A DNA stretch of 35,699 bases, taken from Gammaproteobacteria bacterium. Its GTDB lineage: Bacteria > Pseudomonadota > Gammaproteobacteria > DSM-16500. A program made the translations under genes and the position numbers. How positions within the stretch are numbered: the stretch's first letter is position 1; each line of letters opens with the position of its first letter. Where the stretch lies: NCBI GenBank assembly GCA_031291255.1, contig JARLJN010000192.1, forward strand, positions 1 through 35,699, written 5' to 3'. The notes under the pieces are model-generated. The model was not told the origin of the DNA. It saw nothing but the letters and a program-made list of their open reading frames with translations, and ran no database searches. Below, piece by piece: positions 17,904 through 28,254 of the stretch.

Positions 17904-18221
17904 ATGGTAAATACAGTAACAGATAGTCGATCAGAAAGTTTGGTACTAGAGGCAAAACCAGAATTAAAAGAACCGGCTCTGTATCAAGTGATAATGCATA
18001 ATGATGATTTTTCACCTATGGAGTTTGTGGTTGAAGTTCTGGAGTTGTTTTTCAATATGGATAGAACACGTGCTACAGCGATTATGTACGAAGTTCATCT
18101 GGCAGGGAAGGCGGTATGTGGAATTTTTACTAAAGATGTGGCGCAAACGAAAGTGGAACAAGTTGTAGATTACGCAAGGAGGCATGAGCATCCTCTATTA
18201 TGTAGCATAGAAGCAATATAG
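17904..18221 (+). CDS. clpS: ClpS adaptor protein
   Basis: ClpS binds N-end-rule substrates and hands them to the ClpAP protease. The 105-residue length is typical. A flexible N-terminal tail is followed by the core, with [25 protein letters not shown] (the NDD(Y/F)(S/T)PMEFV signature lining the N-degron pocket), the helix [27 protein letters not shown] and the final EHPLLCSIE. It is translated just ahead of clpA (37-nt gap). A possible attenuator precedes it. Confidence 0.97.
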   Translation: MVNTVTDSRSESLVLEAKPELKEPALYQVIMHNDDFSPMEFVVEVLELFFNMDRTRATAIMYEVHLAGKAVCGIFTKDVAQTKVEQVVDYARRHEHPLLCSIEAI

Positions 18222-18258
18222 AGGAACATAAGTTTAAATGCGTTAGGAGGGGCGTACC

Positions 18259-20547
18259 ATGCTAGACAAAGAGCTTGAGTACACGTTGAATTTGGCATTT
18301 AAAGAAGCGCGAGCAAAGCGTCATGAGTTCGTGACTGTCGAACATTTGCTAATTGCACTTCTTGAGAATTCTTCTTCTCTTGAAGTCCTCAAAGCTTGCG
18401 GAGCAAACGTTAACCGCCTACGCAATAATTTAATCGAATTTATTGATCGCACAACGCCTGTTATCCCAGCACACGTACATGATCGTGATACACAGCCTAC
18501 TTTAGGTTTTCAACGTGTATTACAACGTGCTGTATTCCATGTGCAATCTTCAGGAAAAACAGAAGTCACAGGAGCGAATGTGCTAGCTGCTATTTTCAGC
18601 GAGCAAGAAAGCCAAAGTGTCTATCTCATACGTCAAGAAAATGTCAGTCGTCTCGATGTCATTAACTATATTTCTCACGGTACAACCAAACCTAAATTAA
18701 TGCCGCGCACGGGTGAAAATGATCATCTGGGCAGTCATTATATGGATGAAGGTGAAGGCGGTGAAGAAGGTGGTGGTGGAGCGAGTCCATTAGAACAATT
18801 TACAACGAATCTTAATGCGCGTGCCAAACTAGGGTTGATTGATCCTTTGATAGGCCGTGAAGAAGAAATTGAACGCACGGTGCAAGTCTTGTGCCGACGC
18901 CGTAAAAATAACCCATTATTAGTTGGTGAAGCCGGTGTGGGTAAAACGGCTATTGCAGAAGGGTTGGCAAGATTAATCATAGAAGACAAAATACCCAGTA
19001 TACTCAGAGACAGTGTTATTTATTCTTTAGACCTAGGTAGTTTGTTGGCGGGAACTAAGTACCGTGGTGATTTTGAAAAACGTTTAAAAAGCGTGTTGCA
19101 TCAACTAAAAGAACAAAAAGGTGCGATACTTTTCATTGATGAAATTCACACTATTATCGGCGCAGGTGCTGCATCTGGCGGGTTGATGGATGTGTCTAAC
19201 TTAATTAAACCTTTATTAGCCTCTGGTGATTTGACCTGCATAGGCTCTACAACCTACAAAGAATATCGCGGTGTTTTTGAAAAAGATCATGCCTTAGCGC
19301 GTCGTTTCCAAAAGATTGATGTGAAGGAACCTACGATAGAAGAAACCTATGAAATTTTAAAAGGTCTGCGCAGCCGATTTGAGATACACCATAATATAAA
19401 ATATTCTGATGAATCATTAGAAGCTGCTGCAAAATTATCTGCTCGCTATATTTCTGACAGACGTCTTCCTGATAAGGCTATCGATTTAGTCGATGAGGTT
19501 GGCGCACATCAATATCTTTTACCTGAAGCGAATCGTAAGAAGGTTATTGAGGTAGAAGATATAGAAAGAGTCGTTGCTAAGATTGCGCGAATTCCAGAAA
19601 GGAATGTATCAACTTCTGATCGTGAAACACTGCGTAATTTAACGCGCGATTTAAGGTTATTAATCTATGGTCAAGATGATGCAATTGAAACCTTGACGGC
19701 AGCAGTGAGACTGGCTCGTTCGGGATTGCGTGATCCTATTAAACCTATAGGCTCATTCTTGTTCGTAGGTCCTACCGGTGTAGGTAAGACAGAAGTTTGT
19801 AAACAATTGGCTAAGTCTTTAGGTGTGGAATTAATACGCTTTGATATGTCTGAATACATGGAAAGACATACCGTTTCACGCTTGATAGGCGCACCTCCAG
19901 GCTATGTTGGATATGACGAAGGTGGTTTGTTAACAGAAGCTGTTAATAAACAACCGCACTCTGTGGTGTTGTTGGATGAAATTGAAAAAGCTCACCCAGA
20001 TGTTTATAACTTATTATTGCAAATCATGGATCATGGTACGTTGACGGATACAAATGGTCGCAAAACAGATTTTCGTCATACCATTTTCATCATGACATCG
20101 AATGCGGGCGCGGACATTATGGATAAAACATCCATAGGGTTCACACAACAAGATGGTACAGCAGATGTCTTATCCGCGGTACATCGTGTGTTCTCCCCAG
20201 AGTTCCGTAATCGTTTAGATGCTATTATTCAATTCAAATCTCTTGATATGAAAACAATACTGCATGTGGTTGCCAAGTTCTTAATGGAATTAGAAGTTCA
20301 ACTTGAAACTAAGCATGTGATTTTAGAAGCAGATGATGAAGCGCGTGCTTGGCTTGCTAAGAATGGATATGATCCTAAAATGGGTGCAAGACCTATGGCA
20401 AGATTAATTCAAGAGCAAATCAAACGACCTATAGCTGAAGAATTATTGTTTGGTAAGCTAGCCAATGGCGGACATGTTTCTATTACAGTTGAAGATGGTA
20501 AATTGAAATTTGCGATAGAAGAATATGAAAAAAATGATGTGCATTAA
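18259..20547 (+). CDS. clpA: ATP-dependent Clp protease ATPase subunit ClpA
   Basis: The unfoldase that forms hexamers, takes substrates from ClpS and feeds them to ClpP. The 762 residues start with the Clp N-domain repeats (1-145), then an acidic, Gly-rich linker (about 155-175). AAA+ domain 1 has Walker A GEAGVGKT (223-230) and Walker B LFIDEIHT; domain 2 has Walker A GPTGVGKT (504-511), Walker B VVLLDEIEKAHPDV and the ClpP-docking loop IGF (626-628). There is no ClpB-type middle coiled coil, which fixes it as ClpA. A strong ribosome site (GGAGGGG) precedes the ATG, and an intrinsic terminator follows. ClpP is not in the window. Confidence 0.98.
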   Translation: MLDKELEYTLNLAFKEARAKRHEFVTVEHLLIALLENSSSLEVLKACGANVNRLRNNLIEFIDRTTPVIPAHVHDRDTQPTLGFQRVLQRAVFHVQSSGKTEVTGANVLAAIFSEQESQSVYLIRQENVSRLDVINYISHGTTKPKLMPRTGENDHLGSHYMDEGEGGEEGGGGASPLEQFTTNLNARAKLGLIDPLIGREEEIERTVQVLCRRRKNNPLLVGEAGVGKTAIAEGLARLIIEDKIPSILRDSVIYSLDLGSLLAGTKYRGDFEKRLKSVLHQLKEQKGAILFIDEIHTIIGAGAASGGLMDVSNLIKPLLASGDLTCIGSTTYKEYRGVFEKDHALARRFQKIDVKEPTIEETYEILKGLRSRFEIHHNIKYSDESLEAAAKLSARYISDRRLPDKAIDLVDEVGAHQYLLPEANRKKVIEVEDIERVVAKIARIPERNVSTSDRETLRNLTRDLRLLIYGQDDAIETLTAAVRLARSGLRDPIKPIGSFLFVGPTGVGKTEVCKQLAKSLGVELIRFDMSEYMERHTVSRLIGAPPGYVGYDEGGLLTEAVNKQPHSVVLLDEIEKAHPDVYNLLLQIMDHGTLTDTNGRKTDFRHTIFIMTSNAGADIMDKTSIGFTQQDGTADVLSAVHRVFSPEFRNRLDAIIQFKSLDMKTILHVVAKFLMELEVQLETKHVILEADDEARAWLAKNGYDPKMGARPMARLIQEQIKRPIAEELLFGKLANGGHVSITVEDGKLKFAIEEYEKNDVH

Positions 20548-20559
20548 AAATATTTTGTT

Positions 20560-20591
20560 AAAAAATCCTCGCGAGTGCGGGGATTTTTTTT
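20560..20591 (+). terminator. Intrinsic terminator after clpA
   Basis: The 12-13-bp stem AAAAATCCTCGC / GCGGGGATTTTT (one G-U pair) has a GAGT loop and ends in an unbroken T-run. It starts 13 nt after the clpA stop codon. Confidence 0.85.
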
Positions 20592-20614
20592 GTTTATAAT
20601 TTTTTAACTTATAT

Positions 20615-20796
20615 GTAGGTTGGGTTGAGTGCTTTTTACGAAACCCAACACCCACTGTGCTCGCAGGCTCCGCGCGGCGGGAGCCCTCCATTCCGCGCCA
20701 CCCCGGGAATTGACTGTGGTAACTTTTTGCAAAAGCTTTAAAAGCATTTAGTGCAGAACTGTAGGTTGGGTTGAGTGCCTTTTACGAAACCCAACA
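20615..20796. repeat. Two direct GTAGGTTGGG repeats around a GC-rich insert
   Basis: Copies of GTAGGTTGGGTTGAG...ACGAAACCCAACA lie at 20615-20650 and 20761-20796 in the same orientation, differing at one base (CTTTTT versus CCTTTT). Each can fold through GGGTT/AACCC. Between them, 20651-20705 is strongly GC-rich (CTCCGCGCGGCGGGAG and CCCCGGG), unlike the rest of the region. The 20548-20855 gap holds only these and the clpA terminator; no gene is visible. Confidence 0.8.
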
Positions 20797-20855
20797 TGTT
20801 TTGTTATAACATACCCGGAATGTATTGCATGTTCCTTAATGCTGTCGAGTTATTT

Positions 20856-21848
20856 CTACTTTGAATAAGCCCGAATTTTGCGTTTAGATAGATGTGGCAG
20901 CTCAATAGAGCGCTGATCTTTATTGTGAAATAAAAATTCCCCACGTCTAATAAAATCTTCAATAGACGTTTTTAATTGAGTGTCAGGTTTTAATAATTTA
21001 TTTTTTAATTTAACACCGGCTGCATGTGGCGCGTAGTCATTATTTTTAAGCCAATTGCGTATTGGAATTAAATCATAGCTGGGTAATTTATTGAAGTAAG
21101 GATTTTTTGATTCTGCAGTTGCATCAAATGTTCTTACAGGTTCATCCATGATGCTCAATGTAATTGGACATAAAAAATCATGTGGTATCGTGTCTTCTGA
21201 TATCTCCGCATCTTTAACTCTCTTAGCATTTATTTCGGTGGTTTCTTCAAGTTGATCTTCAGGTTTCATCTTAAAGAGTGATGCAATTGAGCGCGCTGCT
21301 AGAAGTAAGAATGTAAGTGATATGATTTGTTTAATTAATATATCCATAAATTGATCATAATAATGTAATACGTAGACTTCCTGATCAATCGACTCAAGTA
21401 AGCATTTTTCGAAAGTTTTGTTCTTATTTTTATTGCTATTACGGATATTGCGTAATAATTCAGCTGCATAAAGATGGCTGTGAGGGTTGGTTGATTTACC
21501 GGCATACCCTATAGTTCTATATGAATTGCGTTGTTTAATGTTGTAATCGCTGCCACCGCAGTGTCTCGTAATGTTCAATGCTATATCGTCATAAATTGTT
21601 GCAATAATGTACCTATAGGAAGGAATAAAAGATGTTAATGTATAAAAACTATCTTTAAAAAAATCCTTATAAGGGGTCATTTGCAGTAAATAATCTTGAT
21701 GATTAGCGCTGCGAATAACATGCATGCGGCCATAGTATACAATTGCTTTCTCTCCCTTTTTATTAGGGCCTTTGCTGGCTGCAACGGATTCTAAAGAGCC
21801 CATTAGATATAGGCTTAAGATAGCGAATTTAAATAGGCGTGAGTTCAT
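20856..21848 (-). CDS. Membrane-anchored U-box protein (putative E3 ubiquitin ligase)
   Basis: A 330-residue protein. Residues 1-24 look like a signal peptide (MNSRLFKFAILSLYLMGSLE..., cleavage near SVAA-SKG). Residues 25-165 are a Tyr/Asn-rich domain I do not recognise. A hydrophobic helix follows (about 168-192: LIKQIISLTFLLLAARSIAS). Residues 221-300 match the eukaryotic U-box: IPHDFLCPITLSIMDEP, then a DLIPIRNWLKNN helix, then LKPDTQLKTSIEDFI. The U-box is the fold by which E3 ligases recruit ubiquitin-conjugating enzymes, so a target in a eukaryotic host is likely, as for Legionella LubX. The signal peptide plus membrane segment is unusual for a translocated effector. It stands alone between clpA and infA and is bordered by repeats. 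Function is inferred from the domain only. Confidence 0.82.
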   Translation of the reverse strand: MNSRLFKFAILSLYLMGSLESVAASKGPNKKGEKAIVYYGRMHVIRSANHQDYLLQMTPYKDFFKDSFYTLTSFIPSYRYIIATIYDDIALNITRHCGGSDYNIKQRNSYRTIGYAGKSTNPHSHLYAAELLRNIRNSNKNKNKTFEKCLLESIDQEVYVLHYYDQFMDILIKQIISLTFLLLAARSIASLFKMKPEDQLEETTEINAKRVKDAEISEDTIPHDFLCPITLSIMDEPVRTFDATAESKNPYFNKLPSYDLIPIRNWLKNNDYAPHAAGVKLKNKLLKPDTQLKTSIEDFIRRGEFLFHNKDQRSIELPHLSKRKIRAYSK

Positions 21849-22025
21849 GGGGTAGCTACCTTTTGATTTTTATCAGACAATTTGAATTATATTGTACAGA
21901 TAATAACAAATATAGCTTAAGGGAAGCTTAGGGCGGGCGATTTTAGAGCAATATTTATGTGCTTGAGTTGAATGGATTACACGAAATATAACGTAACATA
22001 ACGTTATATTTTGTATGTGAGGGTA

Positions 22026-22089
22026 ACGCCCCCTCTCTTCCCACGTTTTGTGTGGGAGGAGAGGGCTGGGGAGAGGAGGGTTAAAACTT
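22026..22089. repeat. CCTCTCC-family palindromic repeat, single unit
   Basis: CCCTCTCTTCCCAC and GTGGGAGGAGAGGG form a stem, continued by CTGGGGAGAGGAGGG and the tail TTAAAACTTC, which also follows the unit ending near 26094. It ends 6 nt before the infA stop codon. The remainder of the 21849-22094 gap contains no gene. Confidence 0.75.
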
Positions 22090-22094
22090 CATTA

Positions 22095-22370
22095 TTATTC
22101 TGTTTTAGCTGGTTTTTCGTTGTTAGCATCGCTATTAGGGCTGCTTTTGCCATCCCGACTACGGAAGCTGATACGACCTTTGGTAAGATCATAAGGGGTT
22201 AATTGCACGGTGACTTTGTCACCTTTCAAGATGCGAATGTAGTTTTTGCGCATTTTTCCGGAAATATGGGCTATGACCACATGGCCATTTTCCAGTTCTA
22301 CTCTAAACATAGTATTGGGCAGGGTATCGATTACCGTGCCTTCCATTTCAATTTGATCTTCTTTTGCCAT
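22095..22370 (-). CDS. infA: Translation initiation factor IF-1 with a C-terminal tail
   Basis: IF-1 binds the ribosomal A site during initiation. Residues 1-72 are a standard S1-like OB fold: [40 protein letters not shown] and the ending [13 protein letters not shown]. Most IF-1 proteins stop there (about 72 residues); this one continues for 19 residues that are rich in Ser, Asn, Lys and Pro ([19 protein letters not shown]). The tail is in frame, with its stop 6 nt from a palindromic repeat, so repeat insertion or loss of the original stop may have created it. infA often follows clpA in gammaproteobacteria; here it is inverted and the U-box gene lies between them. Confidence 0.95.
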   Translation of the reverse strand: MAKEDQIEMEGTVIDTLPNTMFRVELENGHVVIAHISGKMRKNYIRILKGDKVTVQLTPYDLTKGRISFRSRDGKSSPNSDANNEKPAKTE

Positions 22371-22518
22371 ATGATTACAACGCCTTCGATCTTAGAAAGT
22401 AAGCTGAAAATAATGCCCTAAAATCCTTTAAAATGCAAAGTTTTTAAACTTTAAATGGACATTAGTATGCAAGTACTTTAATTCCGTTACATGGGCGGTT
22501 TTAAAGTGTCCATTCTAT

Positions 22519-23502
<984 letters not shown>

Positions 23503-23588
23503 TTAGAATAATGGAAGGATGTTATAGTACGAGAAGTTGTTACGCAGGTAAAGCTCAGGGAATAAAACAAAAATAATGGGAGTTCAAT

Positions 23589-25895
23589 TTGAAACAAGCC
23601 ACTCAAAACCAACCTAACCGTCGCCCTTTAGCCATGCAGATGAGTCATCGATTGCGCGAAGGATTGCTGATACTCGCAACAGCCACCGCATTATTTTTAC
23701 TGGTCTCTTTTTTCACCTACAGTAAAGCAGATCCAGGCTGGTTGGGCACAGGCGTGAAACATATACAAAATTGGGGCGGCAGAGCAGGAGCTTTTTTAGC
23801 GGATGTGATTTTATCTTTATTTGGTTATGTTGCGTATTTATTCCCTCCGTTAATGGTGTTTGCTGCTTGGGTGGGGGTGCGTATAGAACCAGAGAACACG
23901 GAAGTTGATTTTCTGGAGTTAGTCATAAAGTGTGTAGGATTAGTGTTAGTCATAGTCAGCACATCAGCATTGGCTGATTCTTGGCTCTCTGCTTACGTAC
24001 AACACTTACCAACCTCTCCAGGCGGGATTTTTGGAGATGTGATTAATATAGGTTTATTAAAAACGTTTAATCCTGTGGGCAGCTTATTAATTTTAGTGAC
24101 AGTTTTCTTGTGCGGCATTACGTTATTTACCGGTTTTTCATGGTTAGGTTTCATAGACAGAGTAGGGGGATGGGCCATACACAGTTGGGAATTTCTGCGT
24201 CACTATAAACGTCGTTCTACGCAGTCAGCACCTATTCTAGTTAGATCTGCCAAACCAGCATCTGCTGAACCTACTTTTCTTGAAAAAATTGAAGCTAAAT
24301 TTAAAAAACCCAGCCCGCGTATACAGTTACCCTTGCCAGAAATTCCAGGCGCTGCTGTTAAAAAGAAACCGTTTAATTTTTCTAAAAAAACAGTGTCTAC
24401 TGTTTCACTCGCTCCAGGGCAATTGCCGCCTTTATCTTTATTAGATCCACAGCCGCCTTCAGCAGGAAAAGCATTTTCAAATACAACCTTTGAAGCGTTA
24501 TCTAAGTTAGTTGAAGAGCGTTTATCAGACTTTGGTGTTGATGCCAAAGTGGTTGCTGTTCATCCTGGTCCTGTGATTACCCGTTTTGAATTAGATTTAG
24601 CGCCTGGCATTAAAGTCAGTAAAATTAGTGGGCTTGCAAAAGATATAGCACGTTCTTTATCAGCAACCAGTGTGCGCGTAGTGGAAGTGATTCCAGGAAA
24701 ATCTGTCATAGGGTTGGAGTTACCGAACGAGCACAGAGAAGTTGTTGGATTAAGAGATGTATTAGAATCACAACAATATGCGCAAGCTCGTTCACCTGTG
24801 AGTTTAGCTTTAGGTAAAGATATATCGGGATATCCTGTTGTTGTTGATTTGGCGAAAATGCCACACTTACTGGTTGCAGGTACAACTGGTGCAGGTAAAT
24901 CCGTTAGCATCAATGCAATGTTATTAAGTATGTTATTGAAAGCGACACCTGAGCAATTACGTTTTATTTTGATTGATCCTAAAATGCTGGAGTTATCTGT
25001 GTACGAAGGCATACCGCATTTATTGACACCTGTCATCACAGACATGAAAGATGCAGCGAATGCCTTGCGATGGTGTGTAGGCGAAATGGATAAGCGTTAT
25101 CGCTTGATGGCAACATTGGGGGTGCGTAACTTAGCGGGTTACAATTTAAAAATTCAAGAAGCTCTAAAGCTTGGTAATCCATTACCAGCCCCTGCATGGA
25201 TGGCGGGAGCAGATGGTGAATTAGCTTTATTAGAAACCTTACCGACTATCGTTGTTGTTGCAGATGAGTTAGCAGATATGATGATGGTAGTGGGTAAAAA
25301 AGTTGAAGATTTAGTCACACGTATCGCGCAAAAAGCGAGAGCGGCAGGCATACATTTAATTTTAGCGACACAACGTCCTTCTGTTGACGTGATCACTGGT
25401 TTGATTAAAGCAAATATTCCTACACGTATTGCATTCCAAGTTTCTTCACGTATAGATTCACGTACCATACTCGATCAGCAAGGCGCAGAACAGTTATTAG
25501 GTAATGGCGATATGTTATATCTGCCTCCTGGAACAGGATTGCCTGTGCGTGTGCATGGCGCTTATGTGGCTGATGAAGAAGTGCATCGTGTTGTTGCTGC
25601 ATGGCAGACTTATGGTAAGCCTAATTATTTAGATGAAATTACAGAAGGTGGTACAGATGTTGCGAGTGGAGAAGGGGGTGCAGCGACAGGTGAAGCCGAT
25701 CCTCTGTATGATCAAGCAGTACGTGTGGTGACTGAAGCGCGTCGTGCGTCTATTTCATTAGTTCAGCGTAGATTAAAGATAGGATATAACCGCGCGGCAA
25801 GAATGATGGAAGAAATGGAAGCTGCAGGCGTGGTGACTACACCTGATAATAGCGGTTCTCGGGAAGTCTTAGCGGCACCACCAGCGGAAGCTTGA
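23589..25895 (+). CDS. ftsK: DNA translocase FtsK
   Basis: FtsK pumps DNA at the division septum and activates XerCD recombination to resolve chromosome dimers. The start is TTG at 23589, backed by GGGAG about 7 nt upstream; it gives 768 residues. Four or five membrane segments occupy the first 200 or so residues. A linker of about 100 residues, short for the family, follows. The motor domain has Walker A GTTGAGKS (431-438), Walker [13 protein letters not shown] and [22 protein letters not shown]. The C-terminal gamma winged helix (about 700-760; [20 protein letters not shown] and [16 protein letters not shown]) reads the KOPS sequences. lolA and rarA follow, a widespread order. Confidence 0.97.
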   Translation: MKQATQNQPNRRPLAMQMSHRLREGLLILATATALFLLVSFFTYSKADPGWLGTGVKHIQNWGGRAGAFLADVILSLFGYVAYLFPPLMVFAAWVGVRIEPENTEVDFLELVIKCVGLVLVIVSTSALADSWLSAYVQHLPTSPGGIFGDVINIGLLKTFNPVGSLLILVTVFLCGITLFTGFSWLGFIDRVGGWAIHSWEFLRHYKRRSTQSAPILVRSAKPASAEPTFLEKIEAKFKKPSPRIQLPLPEIPGAAVKKKPFNFSKKTVSTVSLAPGQLPPLSLLDPQPPSAGKAFSNTTFEALSKLVEERLSDFGVDAKVVAVHPGPVITRFELDLAPGIKVSKISGLAKDIARSLSATSVRVVEVIPGKSVIGLELPNEHREVVGLRDVLESQQYAQARSPVSLALGKDISGYPVVVDLAKMPHLLVAGTTGAGKSVSINAMLLSMLLKATPEQLRFILIDPKMLELSVYEGIPHLLTPVITDMKDAANALRWCVGEMDKRYRLMATLGVRNLAGYNLKIQEALKLGNPLPAPAWMAGADGELALLETLPTIVVVADELADMMMVVGKKVEDLVTRIAQKARAAGIHLILATQRPSVDVITGLIKANIPTRIAFQVSSRIDSRTILDQQGAEQLLGNGDMLYLPPGTGLPVRVHGAYVADEEVHRVVAAWQTYGKPNYLDEITEGGTDVASGEGGAATGEADPLYDQAVRVVTEARRASISLVQRRLKIGYNRAARMMEEMEAAGVVTTPDNSGSREVLAAPPAEA

Positions 25896-25911
25896 GCTCT
25901 TTGCTTTTAGG

Positions 25912-26094
25912 TAAGAGGAAGTTTTAGCCCTCCTCTCCCCGGCCCTCTCCTCCCACAAAGAGCGTGGGAAGAGAGGGGGGCTAAACTTCAAGCTTTAGAA
26001 TAACAACAATAATGAATATGAGTCACCCTCTCCTCCCATGCTCTTTGTGGGAGGAGAGGGCCGGGGAGAGGAGGGTTAAAACTTCCTCTTATTT
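25912..26094. repeat. Paired palindromic repeats (CCTCTCC family), copy 2
   Basis: Left arm 25912-25970 and right arm 26036-26094 form a nearly perfect inverted repeat; both contain AAGAGGAAGTTTTA, CCCTCCTCTCCCCGGCCC and TCCCACAAAGAGC (given for the left arm). Each arm also folds on itself (TCCCAC/GTGGGA). The inner spacer is about 65 nt. It has the same architecture as 1993-2178 and fills the ftsK-lolA gap. Confidence 0.85.
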
Positions 26095-26124
26095 AATTAA
26101 CACTTAATAAAGGAAGAAACCCAA

Positions 26125-26763
26125 ATGCAAAAAAAAATCTTCACATTTATTTTTACTCTGTTATTTTCAAGTGTCATTTATGCTGAATCAGCAGCAGATA
26201 CGCTCACAACGTTGTTGCTTAACATCAACACCATGCAAGCGAGTTTTTCTCAAGTCGTAAAAGATAAATCTGCAAAATCATTACAACAATCTCAAGGAAC
26301 TATCGCATTACAACGACCTGGAAAATTTCGTTGGGATGTTAAAAAGCCTAACCCCCAACTTATTATTGCAAACGGTGCACGCATTTGGATTTATGATCCT
26401 GATTTACAGCAAGTCACCATACGAGCGTTTACAAAATCAACCGGACAAACTCCCGCATTTTTATTAAGCGATAAGAACCTTACTTTAAGCAAAGATTTTG
26501 TAGTGGAACTTGCTAAAAATCCTTCTCAAATTGCTAATCAACAAATTTATTTATTAACACCCAAAGAAAAAGACAGCATGTTTGCGTTGATCAAACTGAC
26601 TTTTTTAAATAAACAAATTCGTCAAATGCAATTAGAAGATCATTTGGGTCATGTGACCACTGTTGCATTTAATAATATAAAAACAGGCGTAACAATTCCT
26701 GAATCAGTCTTTACGTTTACGCCTTCCCCTAAAGATGATGTGATAGATGAAACAAAAAAATAA
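26125..26763 (+). CDS. lolA: Outer-membrane lipoprotein carrier protein LolA
   Basis: The periplasmic chaperone that carries lipoproteins from LolCDE to LolB at the outer membrane. It has 212 residues with a signal peptide ([20 protein letters not shown], cleaved before ESAAD). Family landmarks are MQASFSQVV near the mature N-terminus, [40 protein letters not shown], and the C-terminal sheet with [13 protein letters not shown] good ribosome site (AAGGAAG) precedes the ATG. Its last 17 bases overlap rarA, a close coupling seen in many gammaproteobacteria. Confidence 0.95.
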   Translation: MQKKIFTFIFTLLFSSVIYAESAADTLTTLLLNINTMQASFSQVVKDKSAKSLQQSQGTIALQRPGKFRWDVKKPNPQLIIANGARIWIYDPDLQQVTIRAFTKSTGQTPAFLLSDKNLTLSKDFVVELAKNPSQIANQQIYLLTPKEKDSMFALIKLTFLNKQIRQMQLEDHLGHVTTVAFNNIKTGVTIPESVFTFTPSPKDDVIDETKK

Positions 26764-28069
26764 AATTGAAGAAAATAATTTTCAACCGTTAGCAGCACGA
26801 TTACGCCCAGTTTCACTCGATGAATATGTAGGGCAAACGCATTTATTAGGCATAGGCAAACCCCTGCGTAAAGCCATAGAGCAGGGTGTTTTGCATTCCA
26901 TGATTTTGTGGGGGCCGCCAGGCACGGGTAAAACCACATTAGCAAAATTACTCTCTGCTCAAGCGGATGCGCATTTCATTAAGCTTTCAGCTATATTTTC
27001 AGGTGTAAAAGATATACGTGCTGCAGTAGATGAAGCTAAAAAAATTCGTACTGAAACAAATCGTTCTACCATTTTATTTGTGGATGAAGTGCATAGATTT
27101 AATAAATCACAGCAAGATGCATTTTTACCTTTTGTAGAAGACGGAACATTTATTTTTATCGGTGCAACAACAGAAAATCCTTCATTCGAATTAAACAGCG
27201 CGTTGTTATCACGTGCACGTGTGTATGTCTTAAAAAAATTATCTCACGAAGAATTATTGCAGCTTATTGCACGAGCATTACAAGATAAAGAACGAGGTTT
27301 AGGAGATGTGTCTATTCATTTTCCTTTACCATTGCAAGAAATGTTAGTTGAAGCCAGTGATGGTGATGCACGTCAAGTGTTAACATTTTTAGAAATTATT
27401 GCAGATTTAGCAGAACGCGATAATCAGTTAACGATTACGCAAGAATTATTAGCGGAAGTGCTGCAAGAAAATATACGACGCTTTGATAAAGGCGGCGAAA
27501 CATTTTACGATCAAATTTCTGCATTGCATAAATCTGTGCGTGGTTCTTCACCTGATGCGTCTTTGTATTGGTTCGCACGCATGATAGACGGCGGATGTGA
27601 TCCACTCTACATTGCGCGACGTGTGGTGCGTATGGCCAGTGAAGATGTAGGTAATGCAGATCCGCGGGCTTTAGAAATAGCGTTAAATGCGTGTGCTGTA
27701 TACGAACGTTTAGGCAGTCCTGAAGGTGAATTAGCGATTGCTCAAGCCATAATTTATATGGCATGCACTGCAAAAAGTAATGCAGTGTATGTGGCTTATA
27801 ATGAAGTGATGCGTGATATTAAAATTCAAGGCACGTTAGATGTGCCCATACATTTACGTAATGCGCCTACAAAATTAATGAAGCAATTAGGGTATGGCAA
27901 ACAATATCGTTATGCTCACGATGAACCCGAAGCTTATGCAGCGGGTGAAAATTATTTTCCAGATGAAATGAAACCTAAAAACTATTACCGCCCTGTCCCA
28001 CGAGGATTAGAATTAAAATTAGCGGAAAAGCTTAAGCATTTGCGCGAATTGGATAAACAAAAAAAATAA
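26747..28069 (+). CDS. rarA: Replication-associated recombination protein A
   Basis: An AAA+ ATPase of the RarA/MgsA/WRNIP1 family acting at stalled replication forks. The 440 residues start with [19 protein letters not shown], then Walker A GPPGTGKT (56-63), Walker [21 protein letters not shown], sensor [21 protein letters not shown], and a C-terminal tetramerisation region including [27 protein letters not shown] and the late NYFPDEM...[10 protein letters not shown]. It is downstream of ftsK and overlaps lolA. Confidence 0.96.
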   Translation: MKQKNKIEENNFQPLAARLRPVSLDEYVGQTHLLGIGKPLRKAIEQGVLHSMILWGPPGTGKTTLAKLLSAQADAHFIKLSAIFSGVKDIRAAVDEAKKIRTETNRSTILFVDEVHRFNKSQQDAFLPFVEDGTFIFIGATTENPSFELNSALLSRARVYVLKKLSHEELLQLIARALQDKERGLGDVSIHFPLPLQEMLVEASDGDARQVLTFLEIIADLAERDNQLTITQELLAEVLQENIRRFDKGGETFYDQISALHKSVRGSSPDASLYWFARMIDGGCDPLYIARRVVRMASEDVGNADPRALEIALNACAVYERLGSPEGELAIAQAIIYMACTAKSNAVYVAYNEVMRDIKIQGTLDVPIHLRNAPTKLMKQLGYGKQYRYAHDEPEAYAAGENYFPDEMKPKNYYRPVPRGLELKLAEKLKHLRELDKQKK

Positions 28070-28081
28070 TGTGTTATCCCT

Positions 28082-28206
28082 ACTCTCGCCCGCTTTTTGC
28101 GGTGGGAGAAGGTGCCCAAAGCCGGATGAGGTCTAACGCTATGACTCTTTCCCTTCTCCCGCAGCGCTTTTTGCTGGGGGAGAAGGTGCCCGAAGGGCGG
28201 ATGAGG
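28082..28206. repeat. Two GGGAGAAGGTGCCC repeats in tandem
   Basis: Two copies, about 28082-28132 and 28151-28206, each contain a TCTCCCGC- or TCTCGCCCGC-type left arm, a GCTTTTTGC centre and GGGAGAAGGTGCCC...GGATGAGG. The second is the better copy. They occupy the rarA-pit gap, along with a truncated GTAGCCCGG-family repeat at about 28234-28250 (minus). Confidence 0.75.
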
Positions 28207-28254
28207 GTCTCAACGTGGCACGTGTTTAAGCGAAGGGCTCAATCCGGGCTACGA

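Noticed and set aside
22454..22514. AATGGACA/TGTCCATT inverted repeat between trxB and infA
   Set aside because: The 8-bp arms are 45 nt apart in AT-rich sequence; too weak to call an operator or terminator.
24560..25045. A 161-codon minus-strand frame
   Set aside because: It lies entirely antisense to the FtsK motor domain, which is clearly coding on the plus strand.
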